Assembly (NCBI GenBank): GCA_018239665.1
Contig: JAFEGV010000004.1
Span: 1 to 64,000 of the forward strand
Reading direction: 5' to 3'
DNA from: Verrucomicrobiota bacterium
Lineage (GTDB): Bacteria > Chlamydiota > Chlamydiia > Chlamydiales > Rhabdochlamydiaceae
Length of the DNA stretch: 64,000 bases
Position numbers and translations under genes: made by a program. Shown in pieces: positions 51,370-59,535 of the stretch; position 1 is the first letter of the stretch; every line of letters starts with the position of its first letter. Under the pieces are notes generated by a model that was not told the origin of the DNA, did not search any database, and worked only from the letters and a program-made list of their open reading frames with translations.

Positions 51370-51551
51370 GAGGGAATTGTAAAACTCATTTGCCCGTTAA
51401 AATCGCCCTTTTGAGGCTGTTTGGACCCATTCTCCTCATCCGACCCACCAGGGGTCGGCCTCGTCGAATGGCCCGTGGCGGCTACGCTGCCACTTACAAA
51501 CAGTCTCAAAATCATCAATTTTTTCGGGCAAAGCAGTTTTGCAACTCCCTC
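51370..51551. repeat. palindromic element copy D (182 bp), between lptC and lptA
   Basis: Ends GAGGGAATTGTAAAACTC and GAGTTTTGCAACTCCCTC in the family pattern. Exact duplication ATGA at 51366-51369 and 51552-51555. The left ATGA supplies lptC's stop and the right one lptA's start. Same length and nearly the same sequence as copy B, and the same open frame (RGNCKTH...QSQNHQF.RAKQFCNSL) runs through it and is in frame with lptA. Confidence 0.9.
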
Positions 51552-53051
51552 ATGAGAAAAATCATCGCTCCCGCTCTTCTTACCTCTCTGTCCGTTTTTG
51601 CAGCAGAACAGGTCCCGGAATCCGGCTCCCTCTCTTCGACTAACGCAGCTTATGACGGACAATCGCTCCTGCTCACGGGCCATGTCGTCCTCGATCACGG
51701 CCTTGGAAAAATGACGGCGGAAGAAGCGAATTTGCAAAAGCAAGAGGCTGCCGGAAAAGATTTTCCGTTCGCGCAGATCCTGCTGCGCAAAGATGTCTTG
51801 CTGGCGCTGAAGAACAGCGCCGAGCTACGCTGCTCCCAAGCTGAATTGGACTTCACCACATTAAAAGGCCTTCTGCAAGCGGCGCAAGGGGAAAAAGTGG
51901 TCTACACCGACGCTCTCAAAACGAAAAAAAACGCACCTTCTTCTCCCTTGAAACTTCTCAGCCGCGAACTGGAGCTCAATTTTTCCAAATGGGAACCGGA
52001 TGGGAAAAAAGCAGAGTACGAAGTGGAAACGATTTTAGCCACGACCGATGTCGAGATCCTCTACGCCAATAACTTCCACCTCTCTGCGGACAAAGCCCTA
52101 TACCGCAAACAAATTTCCGGAGACCAAAAGAACGCTTCCAAAGATTTCCAAGGGGTCATCACCGCATATCCGAAAGACGCCATGTCCCAATGCCGCCTTA
52201 CCCATGAAGGGGATATCATCGATGCCGATTCTGCAGACCTCGACCTGCTCAACGAAAAAATGTCTCTGCTGCATCCTAAAGGAATTCTAGCTTCTGCGAT
52301 CATTCCCCATGTGCAGCAAGGCCAGCTCCGCTTTCATTGCGACCATTTAACCTGGGACAATCTAAAGAACAAGCTCACCCTTAAAGGCAATGTCCGGATC
52401 GAAGATGATGCATTGGAAACAATCGAAACGGAAGATTACATTGAGATCGACCAGCCGCTGGTCAAAGGAAAGAGGATCATCAAGGGCATTCGGGCCCATG
52501 GCCCGACCACGCTGACCTACAACGATTCTGAGAATGGCGGATATCACAAGATCCTTTGCCATGGCAGCGCCCAAATCGACCGGGAAAAGCTTCAGGCGAC
52601 TCTTGACAGCCCTAAGACCGATGGAAAAGTCCTCCCTCACCAACAGCTCTATTACGAAGAAGCGGAACTCTGCATCCGAGCCGACCAGGCCGCGTTTGAA
52701 TACTCGGTTGCCGACAACATCCTCCAACCCGTGTCCCTTTCGCTCAAAGGCGCAGTCCGCTTAAGTTCGCTGGGCACGCAAAAACCGCCCCGCTGCGGAG
52801 TTGCCGACCGCTTGAACTACTCTTTGACCACGCGCACGCTCATCCTATCGGCAAATCCCGGCAAAAAGGTCCTCTTCTTCGATGAATCGCAAGGCGCACG
52901 CGTCAGCGCCAACGAAGTCCATATCACCGAAGATCCTCTAACAAAACAACAACTCATCAGAGGCATTGGCAATGTGCAGTTCGCATTTAGCGCAGAAGAA
53001 AACGCCATGCTTCAACAACTCTTTCCTCAATTAAAGATCAACCATGAATAA
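51552..53051 (+). CDS. lptA: LptA/OstA-like periplasmic LPS-transport protein
   Basis: 499 residues from ATG 51552, giving a signal peptide MRKIIAPALLTSLSVFAAE. The mature protein has beta-rich OstA-type sequence (LTGHVVLDHGLGKMTAEEANL; LTLKGNVRIEDDALETIETEDY; GVADRLNYSL). It is about three times the length of E. coli LptA, so may hold several OstA units. Expected to carry LPS across the periplasm. The frame is also open upstream through element D to the ATG at 51366, so an N-terminally extended protein of 561 residues is possible. Overlaps lptB by 8 bp. Confidence 0.8.
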   Translation: MRKIIAPALLTSLSVFAAEQVPESGSLSSTNAAYDGQSLLLTGHVVLDHGLGKMTAEEANLQKQEAAGKDFPFAQILLRKDVLLALKNSAELRCSQAELDFTTLKGLLQAAQGEKVVYTDALKTKKNAPSSPLKLLSRELELNFSKWEPDGKKAEYEVETILATTDVEILYANNFHLSADKALYRKQISGDQKNASKDFQGVITAYPKDAMSQCRLTHEGDIIDADSADLDLLNEKMSLLHPKGILASAIIPHVQQGQLRFHCDHLTWDNLKNKLTLKGNVRIEDDALETIETEDYIEIDQPLVKGKRIIKGIRAHGPTTLTYNDSENGGYHKILCHGSAQIDREKLQATLDSPKTDGKVLPHQQLYYEEAELCIRADQAAFEYSVADNILQPVSLSLKGAVRLSSLGTQKPPRCGVADRLNYSLTTRTLILSANPGKKVLFFDESQGARVSANEVHITEDPLTKQQLIRGIGNVQFAFSAEENAMLQQLFPQLKINHE

Positions 53052-53895
53052 GCCAACCTCATCCCCCATCCAGGTCAGCCTCGATCAGCTCAACGTCGGA
53101 GCCCAACCTGCAAAACAGATCAAACGGCCGGCTCCGCAACCGGTAGCGCCGCAGAGAAAAATCCTCACCCAAGGACCGATCCTGCGCGCAGAAAACCTCG
53201 TTAAAGTCTATGGTGGAAGGACCGTCGTCAACGGACTTAGCCTGCACGTCGGAAAAGGGGAGGTCGTCGGCTTGCTCGGTCCCAACGGCGCCGGCAAAAC
53301 GACCGCCTTCTACATGACGATCGGACTGATCAAGCCCGATGCGGGAAAAGTCTTTTTCAACGGCAAAGAGGTCTCCTTGCTTCCCATCCATGAACGGGCA
53401 AAAATGGGAATGGGATACCTCGCTCAAGAACCATCCGTGTTCCGCCATCTGACAGTTGAAGACAACATCCTCTGCATCCTCGAAACGCTCGACATGACAA
53501 AAGCGGAAAGAAAACACCGGCTTGGCGAACTGCTCAGCGAACTGCACTTGGAAAGGCTAGCAAAAAAGAAGGCCAGCAGCCTCTCCGGCGGCGAACGGCG
53601 GCGCCTCGAGATCACTCGAGCCCTCATCACCCAACCTTCCCTTCTGCTGCTTGACGAACCCTTCGCCAATATCGATCCTCTTGCGGTCAACGACGTGAAG
53701 AACATGATCCGCCACCTAAAAGCTAAAGAGATCAGCGTCCTGATCACCGACCACAATGCCCGCGAGATCTTTTCGATCGTCGATCGAAGCTACCTGATCC
53801 GCGATGGCAAAGTGCTCATGTCGGGAACTGTGGACGAGCTTTTAGAAAATAAAGAGGCCAGGTCGAGCTACTTCGGAGACGACTTCCGGCTCTGA
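53044..53895 (+). CDS. lptB: LPS export ABC transporter ATP-binding protein LptB
   Basis: 283 residues. Walker A GPNGAGKTT, Q-loop region YLAQEPSVFRHLTVEDNI, signature LSGGERRRLEITRAL, Walker B LLLDEPFANIDPLAV and the switch His in ITDHNAREI are all present; the last ITDHNVRE form is typical of LptB. A ~45-residue proline-rich extension precedes the ABC domain. It powers LPS extraction with LptF/G, which are not in the window. Ends inside the convergent GDPD gene (28-bp overlap). Confidence 0.94.
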   Translation: MNKPTSSPIQVSLDQLNVGAQPAKQIKRPAPQPVAPQRKILTQGPILRAENLVKVYGGRTVVNGLSLHVGKGEVVGLLGPNGAGKTTAFYMTIGLIKPDAGKVFFNGKEVSLLPIHERAKMGMGYLAQEPSVFRHLTVEDNILCILETLDMTKAERKHRLGELLSELHLERLAKKKASSLSGGERRRLEITRALITQPSLLLLDEPFANIDPLAVNDVKNMIRHLKAKEISVLITDHNAREIFSIVDRSYLIRDGKVLMSGTVDELLENKEARSSYFGDDFRL

Positions 53896-54815
53896 GCTGC
53901 TTTTTGCTTATTCAGATAGCAGAGCAGGTCCTGAGGATAATCGGTGATCAGTCCATCCACTCCCATCTCGATGCACTTTTTCCACTCCTCTTCCGAGTTG
54001 ACAGTCCATACGACCACACGAAATCCAGCTTTTTGCATCGCCCGGACAGTCCTTTCATCCGTGAGAAGAGCATGCTCCGGGGAAATGACGTTTGCGTTGA
54101 AAGAGCTTGCCAGATAGATCAAAAGGTTCATCGGATTTTCAGGAGCGAGCCGCTTTACCAAGGCCATGCTGTCTGCATTAAAGATGAAGCCAAGCTCTGC
54201 TTCCGGATCCAACGCATGAAGCTCAGACAAGATCTCAGGATCAAAAGAGGAGTAATAGACTCTTTGCGAAAAGCCGGCGGTATGCACTTTTGCGATGATC
54301 TTTGCAGCAAGTTCCCGCGCATTGATCGTCAGTTCCGGATATCTGGGATCTCTTTTGATCTCCAGGTTGAGCTTGACTGTGCTTGCATGGGGAGAAGAAG
54401 AGTAGTTGATCAGCTCAAAAAGTTCATCCAGAGTAGGAATTGACGTTCCGGGGATCCGTTGCTGCCTTGGGAAATCAAGGTTGATTTTGTTCCCGCAATC
54501 AATTTTTTTCACTTCCGAAAGCTTCAAGTTGCGAATGAGCATCTGCGGCATTCTCGAAGCGCGATCATTTTCTTCAATCACCCAATCATCCACAAAATAG
54601 TCATGGTGGATGATGATCTCCCCATCCTTCGTGGCATGCAGGTCTAGCTCGAGCGTATGCGTTCCCGCTTCAATCGCGGCGGCAAAAGCCGGCAGGGTAT
54701 TTTCAGGATATAAGCCTCTTGCCCCCCGATGGCCTTGAACTTCGATCGAATAAGAATTGGTATGTACGCCGATCATCACAGCTGCCGCAATAAACATTTT
54801 GGAGAAAAATTTCAT
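53868..54815 (-). CDS. glycerophosphodiester phosphodiesterase, secreted
   Basis: 315 residues with signal peptide (MKFFSKMFIAAAVMIGVHTN). GDPD landmarks: EVQGHRGARGLYPENTLPAF (catalytic His-Arg and Glu), HTLELDLHATKDGEIIIHHD (metal and second His), and the C-terminal VVWTVNSEEEWKKCIEMGVDGLITDYP. It cleaves glycerophosphodiesters from host or own phospholipids to glycerol-3-phosphate and alcohol. Probably periplasmic. Convergent overlap with lptB; an AT-rich ~200-bp gap precedes its start. Confidence 0.93.
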   Translation of the reverse strand: MKFFSKMFIAAAVMIGVHTNSYSIEVQGHRGARGLYPENTLPAFAAAIEAGTHTLELDLHATKDGEIIIHHDYFVDDWVIEENDRASRMPQMLIRNLKLSEVKKIDCGNKINLDFPRQQRIPGTSIPTLDELFELINYSSSPHASTVKLNLEIKRDPRYPELTINARELAAKIIAKVHTAGFSQRVYYSSFDPEILSELHALDPEAELGFIFNADSMALVKRLAPENPMNLLIYLASSFNANVISPEHALLTDERTVRAMQKAGFRVVVWTVNSEEEWKKCIEMGVDGLITDYPQDLLCYLNKQKAAQSRKSSPK

Positions 54816-55024
54816 TAAAAACTCCCTATTTAAGCTAGCCTTACGGAAACTCTACGCCAAGATCCAAGCCCGATGAGTCATCTAAAAAAATTTATTGAAA
54901 CAGGCTTGTCCCTTTCGCAAATAACTAAAATATTAAATATAAATTATAAGCTAACAAAACAAGAAAATCAATCAAATACGATCATTTAACAACTAACTTT
55001 ATATAAAAGTTATTAAAATCAATT

Positions 55025-55561
55025 TTAATGAACTATCTGATAGCAAAGTTGGACCAGTCCATTGGGATAAGATTTAACAGATTCAAGACGGCAACCGTTC
55101 TCCCTGTCCATATCATGGAAAAGCGGTATGCCCGATCCTAAAACAATCGGAGCGATTGAGACAATGAATCGATCGACAAGCCCCTCTTGCAAAAACCGGG
55201 AAACAGTGACTCCCCCATCAATCCAGATGTGCGCGATCTTCTCATGATGAAGTTTTGCTAAAAGATCGCTTAGCTTTCCGGTGAACAGCTCGGCCTCATC
55301 TCCAACCTTTTTTAAGGTATCGCTTAAGACAATGACCCGTTTGTTCTCATACGGCCACTTGCCGAATCCGCATACCGTCTCATAAGTCTTGCGCCCCATG
55401 ACCAAAGCGTCGATCGAATCGAAAAACTCCCGATAGCCAAAATCTTCATCGGGTATATGGAGGCGGTCAAGCCAGTCCAACCCGCCATTCTTGCGCGCAA
55501 TGAACCCATCGATGCTCGATGCAATATAAATGGAAACTTTTGGACGGTCTTGTGCGTTCAT
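55025..55561 (-). CDS. dihydrofolate reductase-like (RibD C-terminal family) protein
   Basis: 178 residues from the ATG at 55561, which has AAGG six bases upstream; a longer frame reaching back into the kinase gene is rejected. VSIYIASSIDGFIARKNGG is the start of the DHFR-like fold, ALVMGRKTYETVCGF and IWIDGGVTVSRFLQEGLVD the NADP-binding and central parts. A reductase of YwjB/YyaP type; the substrate (a pterin or other) is not known. It follows the kinase gene closely. Confidence 0.85.
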   Translation of the reverse strand: MNAQDRPKVSIYIASSIDGFIARKNGGLDWLDRLHIPDEDFGYREFFDSIDALVMGRKTYETVCGFGKWPYENKRVIVLSDTLKKVGDEAELFTGKLSDLLAKLHHEKIAHIWIDGGVTVSRFLQEGLVDRFIVSIAPIVLGSGIPLFHDMDRENGCRLESVKSYPNGLVQLCYQIVH

Positions 55562-55568
55562 TGTGCCC

Positions 55569-56471
55569 TTAAGTGTATTTAAGATTTTGAAAAAATGACC
55601 GAAGAAAATCGTAATACCGCTGATATACCCCGGCATGGGCAGTTTTCCATGTCCCCTGCTTGACGGTGAAGCCGATGACACCAATAGCTTTGCTCAGTTG
55701 CAACAGCGGCATGAACTCGGCAAAGTTGGGAACGGGGCGGACACTTGCATAGCCTGCCAAGAAAGACTTTTTGTGATGAGGGTCCTTCGACCACTGACCT
55801 TGTTCCAAAGGGCAAAAATCCTCTTGGGCAAAGCTGGCTCTAGCTCCGGCCCAGTCAATGATCCCTTGAAGCTTGCCATCGCAAATGATGAGATTGGCAG
55901 GCCGAAAATCTCGGTGCACAAGGCATGGGCCGTCAACTGATTTTAAAAGGTTCAGATTTGCATCGAAATAAGATCGGCATTGCTCGATGAGCTCTTCGGG
56001 GACTTGGGGCCGGCACTCGGCTAGTCCCTCTTCAAATTTGAAAGCAAAATAACCGAAGGGGTCCGGCCTTAAGCTATCAGCCTGCAAGGGATCGCCATAA
56101 CCATCAAGGCGGTTGGCGTGGATCCGCGCAAGCAGCGCGCCAATTTCATAGCTAAGCGCTTCGGTCAGATCGCTGATCTCTACAAGTCTGCCGGGCAGGC
56201 ACTCCATGAGGATAGCTCCAAAAACGCCTTCTTCCGGTTCGACAAGCTCAATGATCTTCGGGACAGGAAGCGATCCTGCCAACGTTTTTAGAAACTTCGC
56301 TTCGCGAAAGTAATCGCTGCTGCGCGGAGATATCTTTAAAATGCTCTGAGCCCCTGTTGGCAGCGTGATCCTATAGACAACGGCAACCATGGCGTCATCG
56401 TGCTCAACACGAGAAAAGACTGCAGAGCGAAGATTAAGGCGCTTTTGATACAAAGCGATCAGATCATCCAT
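55569..56471 (-). CDS. aminoglycoside/choline kinase-like phosphotransferase
   Basis: 300 residues of the APH fold. ILKISPRSSDYFREAKFL has the ATP-binding Lys and Glu; CLVHRDFRPANLIICDGKLQGIIDWAGA contains the catalytic HRD.....N and the metal-binding D of the IDW motif. Phosphorylates a small molecule; which (choline, sugar, antibiotic) is not clear, though resistance is not implied. In one strand run with the reductase gene downstream and the ABC genes upstream. Confidence 0.85.
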   Translation of the reverse strand: MDDLIALYQKRLNLRSAVFSRVEHDDAMVAVVYRITLPTGAQSILKISPRSSDYFREAKFLKTLAGSLPVPKIIELVEPEEGVFGAILMECLPGRLVEISDLTEALSYEIGALLARIHANRLDGYGDPLQADSLRPDPFGYFAFKFEEGLAECRPQVPEELIEQCRSYFDANLNLLKSVDGPCLVHRDFRPANLIICDGKLQGIIDWAGARASFAQEDFCPLEQGQWSKDPHHKKSFLAGYASVRPVPNFAEFMPLLQLSKAIGVIGFTVKQGTWKTAHAGVYQRYYDFLRSFFQNLKYT

Positions 56472-56523
56472 TTAATACCTGGCCCGCCTCAGTTGGAAGC
56501 TGGATGGAATTTGGAAACGGCTT

Positions 56524-57285
56524 TTAGGTCACAACTTTTTTGAAGATGTTTGTTGCCCAGTACATGGTAAACAGAGCAAAGGCAACGAGCGCCAAAACGG
56601 CATATAAGACTTCGATCGATCCGATGTTGCCAAGCGCCAATGCCCTCGCCGCTTCAACGACATAAAAGACCGGATTGAAATGCGCGAAAATATTGAGCCA
56701 AGTAGGAGCGAGCGACATCGGCAGCAGGGTTCCCGACAATAAAAGAACAGGAAGGTTAATGCCGTGGACAAGTGGGGCGTACTTGTCTTCGCTCTTAAGG
56801 ACGACTCCCATTGCATTCCCAAAAGAAGAGGTGGTGATCGTTAGAAGGGCCAGAAGAGGGAATAAGATCAGCATCCCCAGCCAATCGGCCCGAAATCCAA
56901 ACGGGAGGGCAATGGCAATAAAAAGAAGGCATTGAAAAATGACAGAACACGTATCGAACAGGACATAGCCTGAAAGGATCGAGAACCGTTTTGCAGGCGT
57001 TACGCGGAACCGCTCCAGAACGCCGGAACGCACCTCGTCGATAGTGCCGAACCCGGTGAACAGTCCCGTTGAAAACGCGATGATGGGCAGCATTCCCGGA
57101 ATAAAGAGGGAAAGGACATTATCGGTGCCTAAGCTTCCATTGGAAGCCAGCGTGCCTAAAAGCGGGGTAAAAAAGGCCAGGTAAATGATGGGAGTTGCAA
57201 CGCCCATGAACAAAAAGATCGGATTGCGAAGGGCAGCCTGAATGCAGCGGAACGTCAATAAGCCAATTTCTTTGAATGTGTTCAT
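56524..57285 (-). CDS. ABC-2 type transporter permease
   Basis: 253 residues with six membrane spans, DrrB/YadH type: N-terminal LTFRCIQAALRNPIFLFMGVATPIIYLAFF, EVRSGVLERFRVTPAKRFSIL in the first cytoplasmic loop, and LLSGTLLPMSLAPTWLNIFAHFNPVFYVVEAAR near the end. It forms an exporter with the ATPase gene upstream, whose end it overlaps by 4 bp (ATGA). The substrate is unknown; lipids or drugs are typical. Confidence 0.88.
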   Translation of the reverse strand: MNTFKEIGLLTFRCIQAALRNPIFLFMGVATPIIYLAFFTPLLGTLASNGSLGTDNVLSLFIPGMLPIIAFSTGLFTGFGTIDEVRSGVLERFRVTPAKRFSILSGYVLFDTCSVIFQCLLFIAIALPFGFRADWLGMLILFPLLALLTITTSSFGNAMGVVLKSEDKYAPLVHGINLPVLLLSGTLLPMSLAPTWLNIFAHFNPVFYVVEAARALALGNIGSIEVLYAVLALVAFALFTMYWATNIFKKVVT

Positions 57286-58253
57286 TGTGATGCCTCTTCT
57301 CTTAGAGATCGCCCCGTCTTTTTCAAAAAGACATCATTTAGACTAGGAATCGACATGTTGATCGTTTCGAACTGAATGTTAGCTTGGTCGAGCACGCGAA
57401 GGATTTGGGGCAGGGCGGAAGCGCCTTTGTCCACATAGAGGCGAATTTCCTGCTCTTCAGAACGGATCTCTCTTAAAAACGGATTTTTATTTTCAAATAG
57501 GGAGATCGCATGTTCATGAAAGCTCTTTGGAACACCGATCGTGATGATGTCGCCCGAGATCTGTTTTTTGAGCATCGAAGGAGATCCGAAAGCGACAATT
57601 TTCCCGTGGTCCATGATCGCAAGCGAGTCGGCAAGAGCGTCCACTTCATCGAGATAATGGGAAGTGAGGAAGATGGTAATGCCGCTTTGCTTGAGCTCTA
57701 AAATTTTAGACCATAAATTGTCCCGGCTTTGCGGGTCGAGCCCATTTGTCGGCTCGTCGAGAAAGAGGACTTTGGGCTTATGCATCATGGCAAGCGCGAT
57801 GTCTAGCCTTCTTCTCTGCCCTCCGGAATAGGTGGTCACGAGCCGCTGAATGCACTCTTTAAGAGTGAAATTATTGACCAGGATTTCAGCTTGGGCAATG
57901 GCGTCTTGCTTATTGAGCCCATAAAGGCGGCCTTGTAAAATAAGGTTTTCCCATCCCGTCGAATGCAAGTCGGCCCCGCCTTTTTGGCTGACATATCCAA
58001 TGCACGTGCGGACGCGCTGAGGGTCGCGTTTCACATCAATTCCCTCGACGTACGCCTCCCCTTTTTCGAAGGGCAAAAGAGTGGTCAAGATCCGCAAGGT
58101 CGTGGTCTTTCCGGCGCCATTTGGGCCTAAGAAGCCAAAGACTTCCCCTCTTGGGACCTCTAAATCGACGCCGCAAAGAGCGTGGACATCCCCTTTCTGG
58201 CCTGAAAAGGTCTTATGGATATTGGATAAAATAACTGCGCATTCTGATTTCAT
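57282..58253 (-). CDS. ABC exporter ATP-binding protein, DrrA type
   Basis: 323 residues from the ATG at 58253 (an upstream in-frame ATG at 58322 lies in the palindromic repeat and is rejected). Walker A GPNGAGKTT, signature YSGGQRRRLDIALAM, Walker B VLFLDEPTNGLDP, switch His in LTSHYLDE, followed by a C-terminal ~90-residue extension (YVDKGASALPQILRVLDQAN) as in DrrA-like exporters. Forms a pair with the ABC-2 permease. Flanked upstream by the minimal element copy at 58310. Confidence 0.9.
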   Translation of the reverse strand: MKSECAVILSNIHKTFSGQKGDVHALCGVDLEVPRGEVFGFLGPNGAGKTTTLRILTTLLPFEKGEAYVEGIDVKRDPQRVRTCIGYVSQKGGADLHSTGWENLILQGRLYGLNKQDAIAQAEILVNNFTLKECIQRLVTTYSGGQRRRLDIALAMMHKPKVLFLDEPTNGLDPQSRDNLWSKILELKQSGITIFLTSHYLDEVDALADSLAIMDHGKIVAFGSPSMLKKQISGDIITIGVPKSFHEHAISLFENKNPFLREIRSEEQEIRLYVDKGASALPQILRVLDQANIQFETINMSIPSLNDVFLKKTGRSLREEASQ

Positions 58254-58309
58254 AGTGGCTGCAATGATACCCTTCTTTTCATTTTCGGTTAACTCAATTC
58301 TCGGCTTGA

Positions 58310-58331
58310 GAGGCAGTTGCAAAACTGCCTC
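58310..58331. repeat. 22-bp minimal copy of the palindromic element
   Basis: GAGGCAGTT and AACTGCCTC around GCAA: the two end sequences of the element family with the interior entirely missing, flanked by an exact 4-bp duplication TTGA (58306-58309, 58332-58335). It lies in the divergent region between the ABC ATPase and the next gene. Confidence 0.7.
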
Positions 58332-58397
58332 TTGAACAAAAAGAATGCAAAGTATACAACTTCCCCCTTTTTATATTCTAAATTTTAGGAGAAAAGC

Positions 58398-59294
58398 ATG
58401 GCTTCAGCCTTGGAAGCAATACGCAGCGGTCTGACTTCATTGTTTTGGGGAGATACCTCAAAAGCTCAACTTCCGCCAAAGACGGCGGAAGACGTTTTTA
58501 AAGAAAACATTCTAAACATAGCTGCAATGTCCTACATCGACCACCAATATGAAAAGGGCTGCATTGCCGCATGCGTTCAAGCAATTGGAGCAGACTTTGA
58601 AAGGCTCGAGTTCCCTCTCTCGCTAGCAGACCGGAAAATGATTGAAACGCATGCCACCAATTTTGAAAGAGCTGTGGCTGACACTCCCCATCTCTATTCG
58701 GAAGAAGCTGTAAAGATAAAATCCCAATTCAAACAGGCCTATTGCCTATTCCTGGAAAAACAATGGGGAGCGGCAGCGGCCAAATCCTTTTATACGATTC
58801 CATCGATCCGCAACGAAGCAGAGCGGACCGCGGCAGCACAAAATTGGACAGAACATTTTTTTGCAGGACTTTGTTTTTTCAACAGGCTAGAAAACCATGC
58901 TCCAGTGGTTGTTGCAGACTTTGTAGCAAGGATTGTCGACAGGTCCACGCCGGCTTTGCATACTTTTTGCCATGAAAAGATGCAACAAAACATGGCGGCC
59001 ATGAAAAAGCGCGCAGAACACGATCCGATTTCTTTTAGCAAAATAATGGACGAGGTCGTAGCTAAAGCTGAAATAGATCCCTCGTCATTGTCTGATCAAG
59101 AGAGAGAATATGTTGAATTTGCAGAGAACATAGCAGGTTGCGTGACTCAGCATTGGCCTAACGTCGATAAAAAAATCGACCTGATGAAACAATGCGTCTG
59201 GCATGGCTTTACCCTTCAACAACAACATTGGTCCATTGTTGGAACTGAAGTCTCTGCGAAACTTTTTGCAAGCGCATTTGCAGAAAAAGTATAG
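58398..59294 (+). CDS. uncharacterised 298-residue protein
   Basis: No signal peptide; predominantly helical with many Ala, Glu and Phe (MASALEAIRSGLTSLFWGD, NIAAMSYIDHQYEKGCIAACV, WTEHFFAGLCFFNRLENHAP). AGGAG lies 7 bases before the ATG. I recognise no domain. The stop codon TAG is formed by TA plus the first G of palindromic element E; removing the element leaves TAA at the same place, so the protein's end is unchanged. Possibly a lineage-specific secreted protein, but nothing in the sequence decides it. Confidence 0.6.
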   Translation: MASALEAIRSGLTSLFWGDTSKAQLPPKTAEDVFKENILNIAAMSYIDHQYEKGCIAACVQAIGADFERLEFPLSLADRKMIETHATNFERAVADTPHLYSEEAVKIKSQFKQAYCLFLEKQWGAAAAKSFYTIPSIRNEAERTAAAQNWTEHFFAGLCFFNRLENHAPVVVADFVARIVDRSTPALHTFCHEKMQQNMAAMKKRAEHDPISFSKIMDEVVAKAEIDPSSLSDQEREYVEFAENIAGCVTQHWPNVDKKIDLMKQCVWHGFTLQQQHWSIVGTEVSAKLFASAFAEKV

Positions 59295-59530
59295 AGGGAG
59301 TTGCAAAACTGCTTTGCCCGAAAAAATTGATGATTTTGACCCTGTTTGTGAGTGGCTGCGGACACACGAGAAGGTCCGGTGGACCTTAGCAGAGAGGAGC
59401 AGGTGAAGTGCCCATGGGCACGAACTGGGTAGCTGAAACGGACCGTTCGACGAGGCCGACCCCTAGTAGGTCGGGTGAGGAGAACGAGCGCAAACAGGCT
59501 CAAAAGGGCAAATGAGTTTTGCAATCCCTC
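59294..59530. repeat. palindromic element copy E (237 bp), at a stop codon
   Basis: Ends GAGGGAGTTGCAAAACTGC and TTTTGCAATCCCTC of the family, with core segments AAATTGATGATTTTGA, GGTCGGGTGAGGAGAA and CTCAAAAGGGCAAA shared with copies B and D, plus an extra inner hairpin (GGTCCGGTGGACC region) of about 55 bp. Flanks TATA and TTTA differ by one base. Its first base completes the TAG of the preceding gene. It fills almost the whole gap to the heptosyltransferase gene. Confidence 0.85.
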
Positions 59531-59535
59531 TTTAA

